From positions 62,001-126,000 of the forward strand of contig NZ_JAFCJJ010000009.1 of NCBI RefSeq assembly GCF_018131015.1: a DNA stretch of 64,000 nucleotides, read 5' to 3'. Below are positions 15,753 to 23,463 of the stretch, one piece after another. The position numbers and the translations under genes are program-made. This DNA is from Bradyrhizobium diazoefficiens. Lineage in GTDB: Bacteria > Pseudomonadota > Alphaproteobacteria > Rhizobiales > Xanthobacteraceae. The first letter of the stretch is position 1; every line of letters starts with the position of its first letter. The notes beneath the pieces are model-generated. The model was not told where the DNA came from. It ran no database searches and saw only the letters and a list, made by a program, of their open reading frames with translations.

Positions 15753-17222
15753 ATGCAAAGAATTCCAACCAATTTGCCCGCCTCGCCGGTCAAGGCCGAG
15801 CTGCCGCTCGACCTCACCGGTCCTCACGTCACGCCAGGTGCCTCCGCCGCGCACCGGCTGTACCAGGCGCTGTGCGAAATGATCGTCGGCGGGCTCGTGA
15901 AGCCCGGCGAGGTACTGCCGCCGTCACGGACACTGGCGCGGCAGACGGGGCTCGGCCGCAACGCCGTCGTCACGGCCTATGAACGCCTGATCGCGGACGG
16001 CTTTGCGCAGGCGACCGTCGGCTCCGGCACCTTTGTCGCCGCGCGCATCCCGACGCAGGCCGCGACACCGAGAAAGCCCAGGGCCGTCGTCGAAGCGCCG
16101 CGGCCGGGCGTGCTCTCGCTCGGCTGTACCCATATCGACGCACGCGCGGTGCAGCGTTTTCGCGCCTTCGCCGGCCGGCGCATGCGCGCCTTCGGCCCCG
16201 AGCATCTCCACTACGGCGATCCGCGCGGCAGCCGCGAGCTCCGCGTCGCGATCGCCGATCATCTGCTGTCGGCGCGGGGGCTGCGCTGCGACCCCGACCA
16301 GATCATGCTGACATCGGGCACGCTGCATGCGCTGCGCATCGTGCTCGGCGCGATCCTGAAGGCGAACGATCAGGTCTGGTGCGAGGACCCCGGCTATCCG
16401 ATCGCGCGTAGGACCATCGCGCAATGCGGCTATCGCACCGTGCCCGTTCCCGTCGATGCACAGGGCCTGGATGTCGCCAGGGGCCGTACGGCAGCACCTG
16501 AGGCGCGCGCGGCCTATGTGACGCCGTCGCATCAATTTCCGCTGGGCATGCAGATGTCGATGCCGCGACGGCTCGAACTGCTGGACTGGGCAAGGCAGGC
16601 CGGCGCCTTCGTGTTCGAGGACGATTACGACAGTGAGTTCCGCTACGAGGGCGCACCGCTGATGTCGCTTGCCGGCATCGACCGCCTCCAGCGCGTGATC
16701 TACATGGGCACGTTCGCCAAAACGCTGTTTCCGGGCCTGCGCATCGGCTATTGCGCCCTGCCCGAGCGCCTGATCGCCGACGTCACCGCCGCGCGGGCCG
16801 CGCTCGACCGCTTCCCCGGCACGCTGATGGAAGGTGCGGTCGCCGACATGCTCAATTCCGGCGCTTTCGCCGCGAACCTCAAGCGCGTGCGAGGGCTCTA
16901 TCGCGAGGCGCGCGATGCGCTCGCCGAAACGCTCGAAACGGCCTCCGACGGAGTGCTGTCGGTGCCGGTGCCGTCGCAGGGGCTGCACCTGGTGGCGCGG
17001 TTCGATCCGTCGGTTGCGCCGGCGGTTGCGGCAGAGGCGAAACGGGCCGCCGGCGCCGAAGGCTGGCTGCTCGCCGACACCTTTGCGCGGGCGCGTCCGC
17101 TGCCCGGCTTCGTGCTGGGCTTTTCAGGTCATGCGGTTCCGCAACTCGTCGCATCCGCCGCGCGGCTCGCGCGGGAATCGCGCGCCGCCCTGCGCGCGAA
17201 ACGCAGGGCCCGGCGGGCATGA
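15753..17222 (+). CDS. MocR/PdxR-type regulator (GntR wHTH fused to aminotransferase)
   Basis: A 489-aa protein. Residues about 25-100 form a GntR winged helix (RLYQALCEMIVGGLVKPGEVLPPSRTLARQTGLGRNAVVTAYERL). The rest is a fold-type I aminotransferase domain with YGDPRGSRELR, DDYDSEFRY and the PLP-lysine motif GTFAKTLFPGLRIGY. Such regulators sense PLP or PLP-linked amino acids; PdxR members control vitamin B6 genes. The neighbour on the opposite strand is a PNPOx-family gene, the likely target. ATG 15753 was preferred to the TTG at 15729. The GATTGGAAGGATTCC and GAATTCCAACCAATT stretches flanking the start could be operator parts. Confidence 0.88.
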   Translation: MQRIPTNLPASPVKAELPLDLTGPHVTPGASAAHRLYQALCEMIVGGLVKPGEVLPPSRTLARQTGLGRNAVVTAYERLIADGFAQATVGSGTFVAARIPTQAATPRKPRAVVEAPRPGVLSLGCTHIDARAVQRFRAFAGRRMRAFGPEHLHYGDPRGSRELRVAIADHLLSARGLRCDPDQIMLTSGTLHALRIVLGAILKANDQVWCEDPGYPIARRTIAQCGYRTVPVPVDAQGLDVARGRTAAPEARAAYVTPSHQFPLGMQMSMPRRLELLDWARQAGAFVFEDDYDSEFRYEGAPLMSLAGIDRLQRVIYMGTFAKTLFPGLRIGYCALPERLIADVTAARAALDRFPGTLMEGAVADMLNSGAFAANLKRVRGLYREARDALAETLETASDGVLSVPVPSQGLHLVARFDPSVAPAVAAEAKRAAGAEGWLLADTFARARPLPGFVLGFSGHAVPQLVASAARLARESRAALRAKRRARRA

Positions 17223-17290
17223 CGGAAGCGTCACTGTCAGAATCGCGCGCTCATCCCTACATTGCGGCTTTGATGCCGGGATCTCTCGCC

Positions 17291-17539
17291 ATGCTTCCTC
17301 GTCGCGCCGCCTGCCTTCTGCTTCTGGTGGTTTCGGCCACGCTCTCTGCGGCAGCACATGCTGTCACGGTCGGGCGCGAGCAGGACATCGTCGATCTCAA
17401 GCTGGGTCAGCGGGTGCTCGTGGATGACGGCACCTGCCCGGCCGGACAGATCAGGGAAGTGCGCGGTGCGAGGATGACGGACAGAGGGGTGTCGCGGACC
17501 AGCGCCTGCGTGCCGCGCATCGGTCCGAAGTCGAGATGA
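17291..17539 (+). CDS. Small exported protein (DUF6719-like)
   Basis: An 82-aa precursor with a clear signal peptide (MLPRRAACLLLLVVSATLSAAAHA). The mature part reads VGREQDIVDLKLGQRVLVDDGTCPAGQIREVRG and ends in SACVPRIGPKSR, with two cysteines that may pair. I recognise the VDLKLGQRVLVDDGTCPAGQIKEV pattern from a family of small periplasmic proteins in Bradyrhizobiaceae (I think DUF6719); no function is known. ATG 17273 is an alternative with a six-residue longer leader. It is convergent with the next gene, four bases apart. Confidence 0.65.
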   Translation: MLPRRAACLLLLVVSATLSAAAHAVTVGREQDIVDLKLGQRVLVDDGTCPAGQIREVRGARMTDRGVSRTSACVPRIGPKSR

Positions 17540-17543
17540 CGGG

Positions 17544-17909
17544 TCAGGATTTCGCCGGATCGAACATGCACTGCAGGGTCGGCTTGGCGATCTTGGTGAA
17601 GGTCGGGCCGATCTCGCTTTGCTTGGAGGGCGGCACCCAGTCGGTCTCGATGGTCGGCACGCCGGTCTCACTGATGCCGCGCAGCAGAGCCTCGCGCAGG
17701 TCGCGGTCCTCGACCACGGCTGCGGCATGATCATGCAGGCAGCCGCAGACTGCCTCAGGATGCTCCCAGCGGCCTAACATGCGCGGCGCGCATTGCCGCA
17801 CGAACTCGCCGCGCGGATCGGGTAGCCTCGAAGGCGTGCGCACCTGCGCCTGGACGGCATTGATCGTCAGGAGGGACACAAACGCTGCGGCGCAGAGACG
17901 AAGGTGCAT
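17544..17909 (-). CDS. Exported hypothetical protein with Cys pattern
   Basis: A 121-aa precursor with signal peptide MHLRLCAAAFVSLLTINAVQA. The mature protein has four cysteines: RQCAPRM, AVCGCLHDH and LQCMFDP. The order C...CxC...C with helical segments (HDHAAAVVEDRDLREALLRGI) suggests a small disulfide-stabilised periplasmic helix bundle. The family is not recognised. It is 32 bp downstream of a tiny exported protein gene on the same strand. Confidence 0.6.
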   Translation of the reverse strand: MHLRLCAAAFVSLLTINAVQAQVRTPSRLPDPRGEFVRQCAPRMLGRWEHPEAVCGCLHDHAAAVVEDRDLREALLRGISETGVPTIETDWVPPSKQSEIGPTFTKIAKPTLQCMFDPAKS

Positions 17910-17941
17910 GATGGCCTTGCCGGCTGGTTTCTTGTTGACGA

Positions 17942-18106
17942 TCAGAGACGCACCGCCAGAACGACGGGCTGTGGGGACGTGATGGTAACCGGGGAGCCGC
18001 TGTACTGGAAGGTGCCGATACCCGGCAGGTTGCCGTCCGGAGCGCCTGCCAGCGAGGAGCCGGCGAGCACGAAGCCGAAAGCAAGGATCAAGCTGAGCGC
18101 GCGCAT
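17942..18106 (-). CDS. Tiny exported hypothetical protein (54 aa)
   Basis: The gene encodes MRALSLILAFGFVLAGSSLAGAPDGNL with a signal peptide, then a short mature part GIGTFQYSGSPVTITSPQPVVLAVRL. The open frame is short, but the signal peptide, the strand placement directly upstream of another exported protein, and the balanced codon use make it credible. Related small proteins with a PDGNLPGIGTFQYSGSP core are, as I recall, common in Bradyrhizobium. The function is unknown. Confidence 0.55.
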   Translation of the reverse strand: MRALSLILAFGFVLAGSSLAGAPDGNLPGIGTFQYSGSPVTITSPQPVVLAVRL

Positions 18107-18679
18107 CGATCTGTCTCCAGGTCAAAAAGGGGCGGCGATGGGCCATCATCCTTTGTGACCCTGATACCGATGGGCGGTTTCTTGCGTGATGCGCGCACGG
18201 CCGAAAATGGTTTCGTCGCGGCACGAATTGTTTCGTCACGGGAACGACGACGAAACAATTCTCGAAAAACATCAATCATTTCAGCAGGAGCGGCGACGGC
18301 CTGAATCCGCCGGGACACGATCTGGGATTGTGTCGAAGCAGCGATGCGTCATCTCCACGACGTCAAGCCTTCACAGGCGTTTTGCCTAATTCTGCTGAGA
18401 CAGGCCTCGTTGAACCGGGGGCGCGCGAGCGGCGACAACAGCCTTCGGAAACCGGCAGGCCCGGATCACCTCAACAGACGTAAAGAAGGATGGCCAGCAT
18501 GATGGCGCAGACGAGCGACGCGGCCCGAGGCCGCGCCGCTGAACAACCGGTTGGCAGCCGCGCCGGTTCACCCGGCGCAATGGCGCTGCAATCGGGCCGC
18601 GGCAGCGAAGCCGTGCCGCAGGCGTTCGTTCGGCTGACCGGCGCACATCTGGCGAAGCCGCGCGCCGGCTCCCAACCCG
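18107..18679. other. 573-bp region without a confident gene
   Basis: It holds the perfect hairpin at 18225-18261 and a second TTTCGTC copy just left of it (near 18211). On the minus strand a 77-codon frame (18471-18704) ends in a hydrophobic stretch SLVCAIMLAILLYVC and has high G/C at third positions. It overlaps the end of the CreA gene and is only a weak candidate for a small membrane protein. No tRNA or recognised RNA was seen. Confidence 0.5.
18225..18261. repeat. Perfect 13-bp inverted repeat (candidate operator or RNA hairpin)
   Basis: GAATTGTTTCGTC (18225-18237) and its exact complement (18249-18261) are separated by 11 bases. It lies 119 bp upstream of the tiny exported protein gene (start 18106). 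There is no T tract, so it is not a standard terminator. Confidence 0.6.
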
Positions 18680-19228
18680 TCACTGAGTGAAGAAGTCGCC
18701 GCATTTGGGGACATTGGCGTCGGCCGGTCCCCAGGGCATGATCGGCACTGTCGAGGTCGAGTTCTTCGGCGAGCCCTCGATCAGCTTGTCCGAGTAGACC
18801 ATATAAACCAGCACGTTGCGTTTGGTGTCGCAGCCGCGCACGATTTGCATGCGCTTGAAGAAGATCGAGCGGCGCTTGCGGAACATGTCGTCGCCCTGCT
18901 CCAGCTTGTCCCTGAACTTGATCGGGCCGATCTGGCGGCAGGCGAGCGAGATGTCCGAGACCTCCTCGGCAAGACCGAGCCAGCCCTTGAAACCGCCCTT
19001 CTCCGGCACCGTGAAATGGCAGGCCACACCCTCGACCTCGGGATCGTCGAGGCCATAGGTCGCAAGCTTGTCATTGGGGCTCATCCATTTGAACACGGTG
19101 GAGCGGCGGAAGATGAGATCCGGCTCATCGGCGGCTTGGGTCGATGCCGCCGGCACGATCAGGAGCAGAAGGAATAACGCGAAGCCTTTCAAGCGGATGC
19201 GAAAGGGACTGCAGAAACGGGATGACAT
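18680..19228 (-). CDS. creA: CreA family periplasmic protein
   Basis: A 182-aa precursor with an N-terminal hydrophobic signal (LKGFALFLLLLIVPAASTQA). The mature part has the CreA pattern: STVFKWMSPNDKLATYGLDDPEVEGVACHFTVPEKGG, GWLGLAEEVSDISLACRQIGPI and the near-terminal YMVYSDKLIEGSPKNSTSTVPI. CreA is a widely conserved exported protein of unknown function, named from its place upstream of creBCD in E. coli; no creBCD genes lie here. ATG 19228 was chosen over 19246 because the extra six residues add nothing to the signal. Confidence 0.85.
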   Translation of the reverse strand: MSSRFCSPFRIRLKGFALFLLLLIVPAASTQAADEPDLIFRRSTVFKWMSPNDKLATYGLDDPEVEGVACHFTVPEKGGFKGWLGLAEEVSDISLACRQIGPIKFRDKLEQGDDMFRKRRSIFFKRMQIVRGCDTKRNVLVYMVYSDKLIEGSPKNSTSTVPIMPWGPADANVPKCGDFFTQ

Positions 19229-19429
19229 GAAGTTCTCCGGTAACAAGTCCCAGCAATGTAGGGATGGGGCAGCCGCTCAGGAAGGCGCGCTGCGGCTGGC
19301 CGGTACGAAGGCGGCGTTTACCGCTCTGTGAGGCTTTTTTGCTACGGCTTGGACAAAAGTAAATGATGGCAGAACCGCCATGCTGGTGAACGCGTATCCC
19401 CTCTGCGACACTAAAGTCTGATTTGGATT

Positions 19430-21004
19430 ATGGATTCGAGGATGAACAGCGTGAACGGGTTCGGCTCTTCCCTCGCACCGGCGCGGCTTTGGAAAGTCGC
19501 GGTCTTGACGGCAGCAGGTGCGATCGGCGCGACCAGCCAGGCGGAAGCCGCGTTTTATTATTGGACGGATTATTCCGACGGATCCTATTTCGTCCGGCAG
19601 GGGCGCTATCTTGAAGAGCCGCGACACCAGCCGCAGAAGCGCGGCCCGGCGGCCGGAAAGAAGGATGCTGTCGCCGAAAAGGAAACCGGCGCCAAGCCGC
19701 AAGGCCCCCTCGTCATCGTGGTCTCGATCGACCGGCAGAAGGTGACGATTTACGATTCCAACGGCGCGTTCGCGGAATCGCCGGTCTCGACCGGCATGAA
19801 GGGCCATTCCACGCCGATGGGCGTGTTCAGCGTCATCCAGAAGCACAAGTACCACCACTCCAACATCTATAGCGGCGCGCCGATGCCGTACATGCAGCGG
19901 ATCACCTGGTCCGGCGTCGCCATGCATGCCGGCGTGCTGCCGGGCTATCCGGCCTCGCATGGCTGCATCCGCATGCCGATGGCGTTTGCGGTGAAGATGT
20001 GGAACTGGACCAGGATGGGCGCCCGCGTCATCGTCACGCCGGGCGAGATGACGCCGCAAAGCTTCTCGCACCCCCTGCTCGCCTCTGTGCGCGTGCCGCC
20101 GCAGCCGGCCGCCAGCCTCGCGCCACAGATCAACGCCGGCGACAAGGCGGACAAGGGCGGCTCCGAAATCAGGGTCACCGAAGCAAAGCCCGTCGAAACG
20201 AAAACCGCCAGCGCAGACGGCGTCATCGAGCTGCGCTCCTCGGTCGGCCATGCCGTGATGTCGGATGCGACGACCGGCAACGCGCCGATCCAAACTGATA
20301 CAACAGCGACCGACATCAAGACCGCCGACGCGTCCGAGCCGGCGAAACCGGCTGACGCAGCCTCCAGGACCGACGCCACGCCCGCCGACAAGGTCGAAGC
20401 GCAGAGCTCCGAGCCCGTCAAGCCCGAGCCGTCCGATGCGAAGAAGGACGCGCCGGTGACGGCGACGGCGCCCGCTGCTCCGGCGGATGCCAGCAAGGAC
20501 CAGACGCGCGTCGCCGATCCCGCGCCCGCGGCGAAGCCGGAGCCCCCGAAACGCGCCGGACAGATCGCGGTGTTCATCAGCCGCAAGGATTCCAAGATCT
20601 ACGTGCGGCAGAATTTTGCGCCGCTGTTCGATGCCCCCGTGACGATCGCCACCAGCGACCGCCCGCTCGGCACACATGTCTTCACCGCCGAGCTCGACAA
20701 GACCGACACCAACGCGCTGCGCTGGTCGGTGGTCTCGCTGCCCGTCTCCGCCCGCGCGCTGCGCGAGAGCGATGGCCGCATGGCGCGGCGCCAGCACGGC
20801 GCGGCCGTGATTCCCGTCGCGGCAAAGCCGGTGATCACGCCGGACAGCCCTGCCGAGGCGCTGGACCGCATCACGATTCCCGCCGACACCGTCGCCAGGA
20901 TCAACGAGATGCTGACCACCGGCGGCTCGATCATCGTGTCCGACCAGGGCATCAACCAGGGCGAGACCGGCGAAGGCACCGACTTCATCGTCCGTCTTTA
21001 CTGA
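19430..21004 (+). CDS. L,D-transpeptidase (YkuD domain) with long Pro/Ala-rich linker
   Basis: A 524-aa exported protein. A signal-like N-terminus (VAVLTAAGAIGATSQAEA) is followed by a YkuD domain (about residues 95-200) with VAMHAGVLPGYPASHGCIRMP, which holds the catalytic His and Cys of L,D-transpeptidases that form 3-3 peptidoglycan cross-links or anchor proteins. Residues about 225-375 are a low-complexity Ala/Pro/Lys/Asp linker. A C-terminal region (QIAVFISRKDSKIYVRQNFAPLF) looks like a second, YkuD-like beta segment without an active site. It is monocistronic. Confidence 0.9.
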   Translation: MDSRMNSVNGFGSSLAPARLWKVAVLTAAGAIGATSQAEAAFYYWTDYSDGSYFVRQGRYLEEPRHQPQKRGPAAGKKDAVAEKETGAKPQGPLVIVVSIDRQKVTIYDSNGAFAESPVSTGMKGHSTPMGVFSVIQKHKYHHSNIYSGAPMPYMQRITWSGVAMHAGVLPGYPASHGCIRMPMAFAVKMWNWTRMGARVIVTPGEMTPQSFSHPLLASVRVPPQPAASLAPQINAGDKADKGGSEIRVTEAKPVETKTASADGVIELRSSVGHAVMSDATTGNAPIQTDTTATDIKTADASEPAKPADAASRTDATPADKVEAQSSEPVKPEPSDAKKDAPVTATAPAAPADASKDQTRVADPAPAAKPEPPKRAGQIAVFISRKDSKIYVRQNFAPLFDAPVTIATSDRPLGTHVFTAELDKTDTNALRWSVVSLPVSARALRESDGRMARRQHGAAVIPVAAKPVITPDSPAEALDRITIPADTVARINEMLTTGGSIIVSDQGINQGETGEGTDFIVRLY

Positions 21005-21096
21005 GCGCCTGTCGGCACCGGATAACGCGGTGTTGAGCAGGCCGGCCGCATCGGCGAGGTAGAGTAACGTCCCGGATCAGGTCGGGGGACACCGCC

Positions 21097-21663
21097 ATGA
21101 TGAATCGCAGGACCATGCTCACCGCGCTGCTCGCGACCGCCGCCGCGACCGAGCGCGCATCGGCCGACAGCGGCATGAGCCGAATCTCGGCTTACGCCTT
21201 CTCGTTCCCCGCTTTGTCCGGCGACGACATCCGCCTCGCCGCCTTCACCGGCAAGCCGCTGCTGGTGGTCAACACGGCCTCGCTCTGCGGGTACACGCCG
21301 CAATATGCGGGACTGCAGGAGCTCTGGAGCGAGTTTCGCGCCCGCGGACTCACCATCATCGGCGTGCCCAGCAACGACTTCGGCAGCCAGGAACCGGGCG
21401 GATCGAGCGAGATTTCCGAGACCGCCCATCACCAGTACGGCGTGACCTTCCCGATCGCGGCCAAGGCGGTCGTGGTCGGCGCGAAGGCCCATCCCTTCTA
21501 CAAATGGGCGGCGGAGGCGCGGCCCCGCGAAGTTCCGCGCTGGAACTTCCACAAATACCTGATCGGGCGGGACGGCTACATCGCCGAGGTGTTTCCGTCC
21601 GCCGTCGAGCCGACCGATACGCGGATCAAGACCGCGGTGGCAAAGGTCCTGGCCGACACCTGA
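21097..21663 (+). CDS. Exported glutathione peroxidase
   Basis: A 188-aa protein. NTASLCGYTPQYAGLQELW holds the peroxidatic cysteine (Cys in place of selenocysteine), GVPSNDFGSQEPG the usual second block and WNFHKYLIGRDG the Trp-Asn pair of the catalytic tetrad. The N-terminus MMNRRTMLTALLATAAATERASA resembles a Tat signal (RRTML), suggesting export, while most bacterial homologues are cytoplasmic. It reduces hydroperoxides, probably with thioredoxin-like donors. Confidence 0.85.
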   Translation: MMNRRTMLTALLATAAATERASADSGMSRISAYAFSFPALSGDDIRLAAFTGKPLLVVNTASLCGYTPQYAGLQELWSEFRARGLTIIGVPSNDFGSQEPGGSSEISETAHHQYGVTFPIAAKAVVVGAKAHPFYKWAAEARPREVPRWNFHKYLIGRDGYIAEVFPSAVEPTDTRIKTAVAKVLADT

Positions 21664-21826
21664 CACACTCTCGCCCAACGCATCTGGGCACAATTGGCCG
21701 CGGAACCCCAAACAGCCGTTGCAATGGCTGAGCAGTGCCATCTAGGCTAGGCCGTCCGGGGCAGGACAGGTTTTGCCGAAGGCGAAAAGCAGCGGCAGAA
21801 CAACGGGATCAATCGAGGACAAGACC

Positions 21827-22840
21827 ATGCGAGTGGCAGGACTGATTTTGGCAAGCGCGATGTCGGTTGCGCTGACAGGCGCGGCATGGTCGCAGACCCC
21901 ACCGGCGAAGCCCGCGGCCGCCACGCAGGCTGCGCCGGCGCCGGCTCCCGCCGCCGCTGCTGCCCCGGCAGCCCCGGCTGCGGCACCCGCGCTGCAGGCC
22001 GCAGCCCCCGCTCCGCAGCCCCCGCGACAGGCCGCCCAGCCCGCGCGCGCCGCCTGCAACAATCCGAACGCGCTCGGCGTTGCCCGCACCGTCGAGATCG
22101 ACACCACCGGCGGTCCCGGCTTCGGCTTCGAGCACTTCAAGGAGCTCGACTTCCTGCGCGACCACGAGGTGGTGCTGACCTTCGACGACGGGCCCTGGCC
22201 GCACAACACGCCGGCCGTGCTGAAGGCGCTCGCCGACCAGTGCACCACCGGCATCTTCTTCCCTATCGGCAAGCACGCGACCTATGAGCCGGAGATCCTG
22301 AAGCAGGTCTATGCCGCCGGCCACACCGTCGGCGCGCACACCTGGTCGCACGCCAATCTCAACAACAAGAAGCTCACCGAGGCGCAGAAGAAGGACGAGA
22401 TCGAGAAGGGCTTTTCCGCGGTGAAGTGGGCGCTCGGCGGCGTCTCGCCCGCGCCGTTCTTCCGCTTCCCGGCGCTGCAGCATCCGCCCGAGATGGTCAC
22501 CTATCTCGGCAACCGCAACATCGCGATCTTCTCCTGCGACCTCGACTCCTTCGACTTCAAGGCCTCCAAGCCGGAGAAGGTGATCGACACGGTGATGAAG
22601 AAGCTCGACAGCAAGGGCAAGGGCATCATCCTGATGCACGACTTCCAGAAGCACACGGCGGAGGCCCTGCCCGAGCTTCTGAACCGCCTCAAGGCCGGCG
22701 GCTTCAAGGTGGTGGCGATGCGCGCCAAGTCCCCGGTCTCGACGCTGCCGGAATACGACCAGGAACTGCTCAAGGACGCCAAGCTGCCGACCGTGAGCCA
22801 GCGCCCGGTCAATTCGGTGGTCACGACCGTTTCCGAATAG
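21827..22840 (+). CDS. Exported polysaccharide deacetylase (NodB homology domain)
   Basis: A 337-aa precursor. After the signal peptide (MRVAGLILASAMSVALTGAAWS) comes an Ala/Pro-rich linker of about 55 residues, then the carbohydrate esterase 4 domain. VVLTFDDGPWPHNTP gives the metal Asp pair, VGAHTWSHANLNN the metal His pair (HxxxH), and GIILMHDF the C-terminal catalytic His. Members deacetylate peptidoglycan or other N-acetylated glycans. The substrate is not deducible. ATG 21827 gives the signal at the N-terminus. The following gene starts next to its stop codon. Confidence 0.9.
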   Translation: MRVAGLILASAMSVALTGAAWSQTPPAKPAAATQAAPAPAPAAAAAPAAPAAAPALQAAAPAPQPPRQAAQPARAACNNPNALGVARTVEIDTTGGPGFGFEHFKELDFLRDHEVVLTFDDGPWPHNTPAVLKALADQCTTGIFFPIGKHATYEPEILKQVYAAGHTVGAHTWSHANLNNKKLTEAQKKDEIEKGFSAVKWALGGVSPAPFFRFPALQHPPEMVTYLGNRNIAIFSCDLDSFDFKASKPEKVIDTVMKKLDSKGKGIILMHDFQKHTAEALPELLNRLKAGGFKVVAMRAKSPVSTLPEYDQELLKDAKLPTVSQRPVNSVVTTVSE

Positions 22841-23413
22841 TTGCGGAAATTGTCGTTCCGGATCGAAGGCTATGTCATCGTGTCCGCGGACGGCATGCTC
22901 GCCGACGCGGCCCATGTCATGCCCGACAGCCTGAAGTTCGAGGGCGACAAGCGCTTTTTCGAACAGTCGCTCGACCGCGCCGCGCTGATCGTGCACGGCC
23001 GCCACTCGCATGAGACGCAGCCGAATTCACCGAAGCGCAAGCGGCTGATCCTCACGCGCAAGATCCGAGCCCTCACCGTCGATCCCGAGCTGCCGAACGC
23101 ATCGCTGTGGAATCCGGCGCATGCCAGTTTTGCGCAGGCCTGCGACTTTGCCGGCGTCTCGTCCGGCATGGTCGCGATCATCGGCGGCCCCGTGGTGTTC
23201 GACCTGTTCATGGACCGCTACGACACCTTCTGGCTGTCGGAGGCCCCGCAGGTCCGCCTGCCCGGCGGCGAAGGCTGTTTTGTCGGCGTCCCCGAGCGCA
23301 CGCCGCACGAGGTGCTGGAATCGCACGGGCTGACGCCGGGCGCGGTGCAAATGCTCGATCCGGCCGATGGTGTCACCGTGACGCCGTGGCGGCCGGCAAG
23401 GGCTTCCACCTAA
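22841..23413 (+). CDS. Dihydrofolate reductase-fold protein (RibD C-terminal-like)
   Basis: A 190-aa protein that reads RIEGYVIVSADGMLADA at the start, ALIVHGRHSHE after the first helix, KRLILTRK and then GMVAIIGGPVVFDLFMDRYDTFWLSE, a pattern of the DHFR/RibD reductase fold (VSxDGxxA and IIGGxxxF motifs). The exact reaction is unknown; it may be an NADPH-linked reductase of a pterin- or flavin-related compound. The start is a TTG abutting the stop codon of the deacetylase, so translation is probably coupled; the TTG at 22850 is an alternative. Confidence 0.7.
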   Translation: MRKLSFRIEGYVIVSADGMLADAAHVMPDSLKFEGDKRFFEQSLDRAALIVHGRHSHETQPNSPKRKRLILTRKIRALTVDPELPNASLWNPAHASFAQACDFAGVSSGMVAIIGGPVVFDLFMDRYDTFWLSEAPQVRLPGGEGCFVGVPERTPHEVLESHGLTPGAVQMLDPADGVTVTPWRPARAST

Positions 23414-23463
23414 AACCTCGAAAACAACCCCATGCACCGATTCCGGTGCCATGACACCTTCTA

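Noticed and set aside
18471..18704. 77-codon minus-strand frame with hydrophobic C-terminus
   Set aside because: It overlaps the creA end and lacks a ribosome-binding site that can be defended; kept only as a weak remark.
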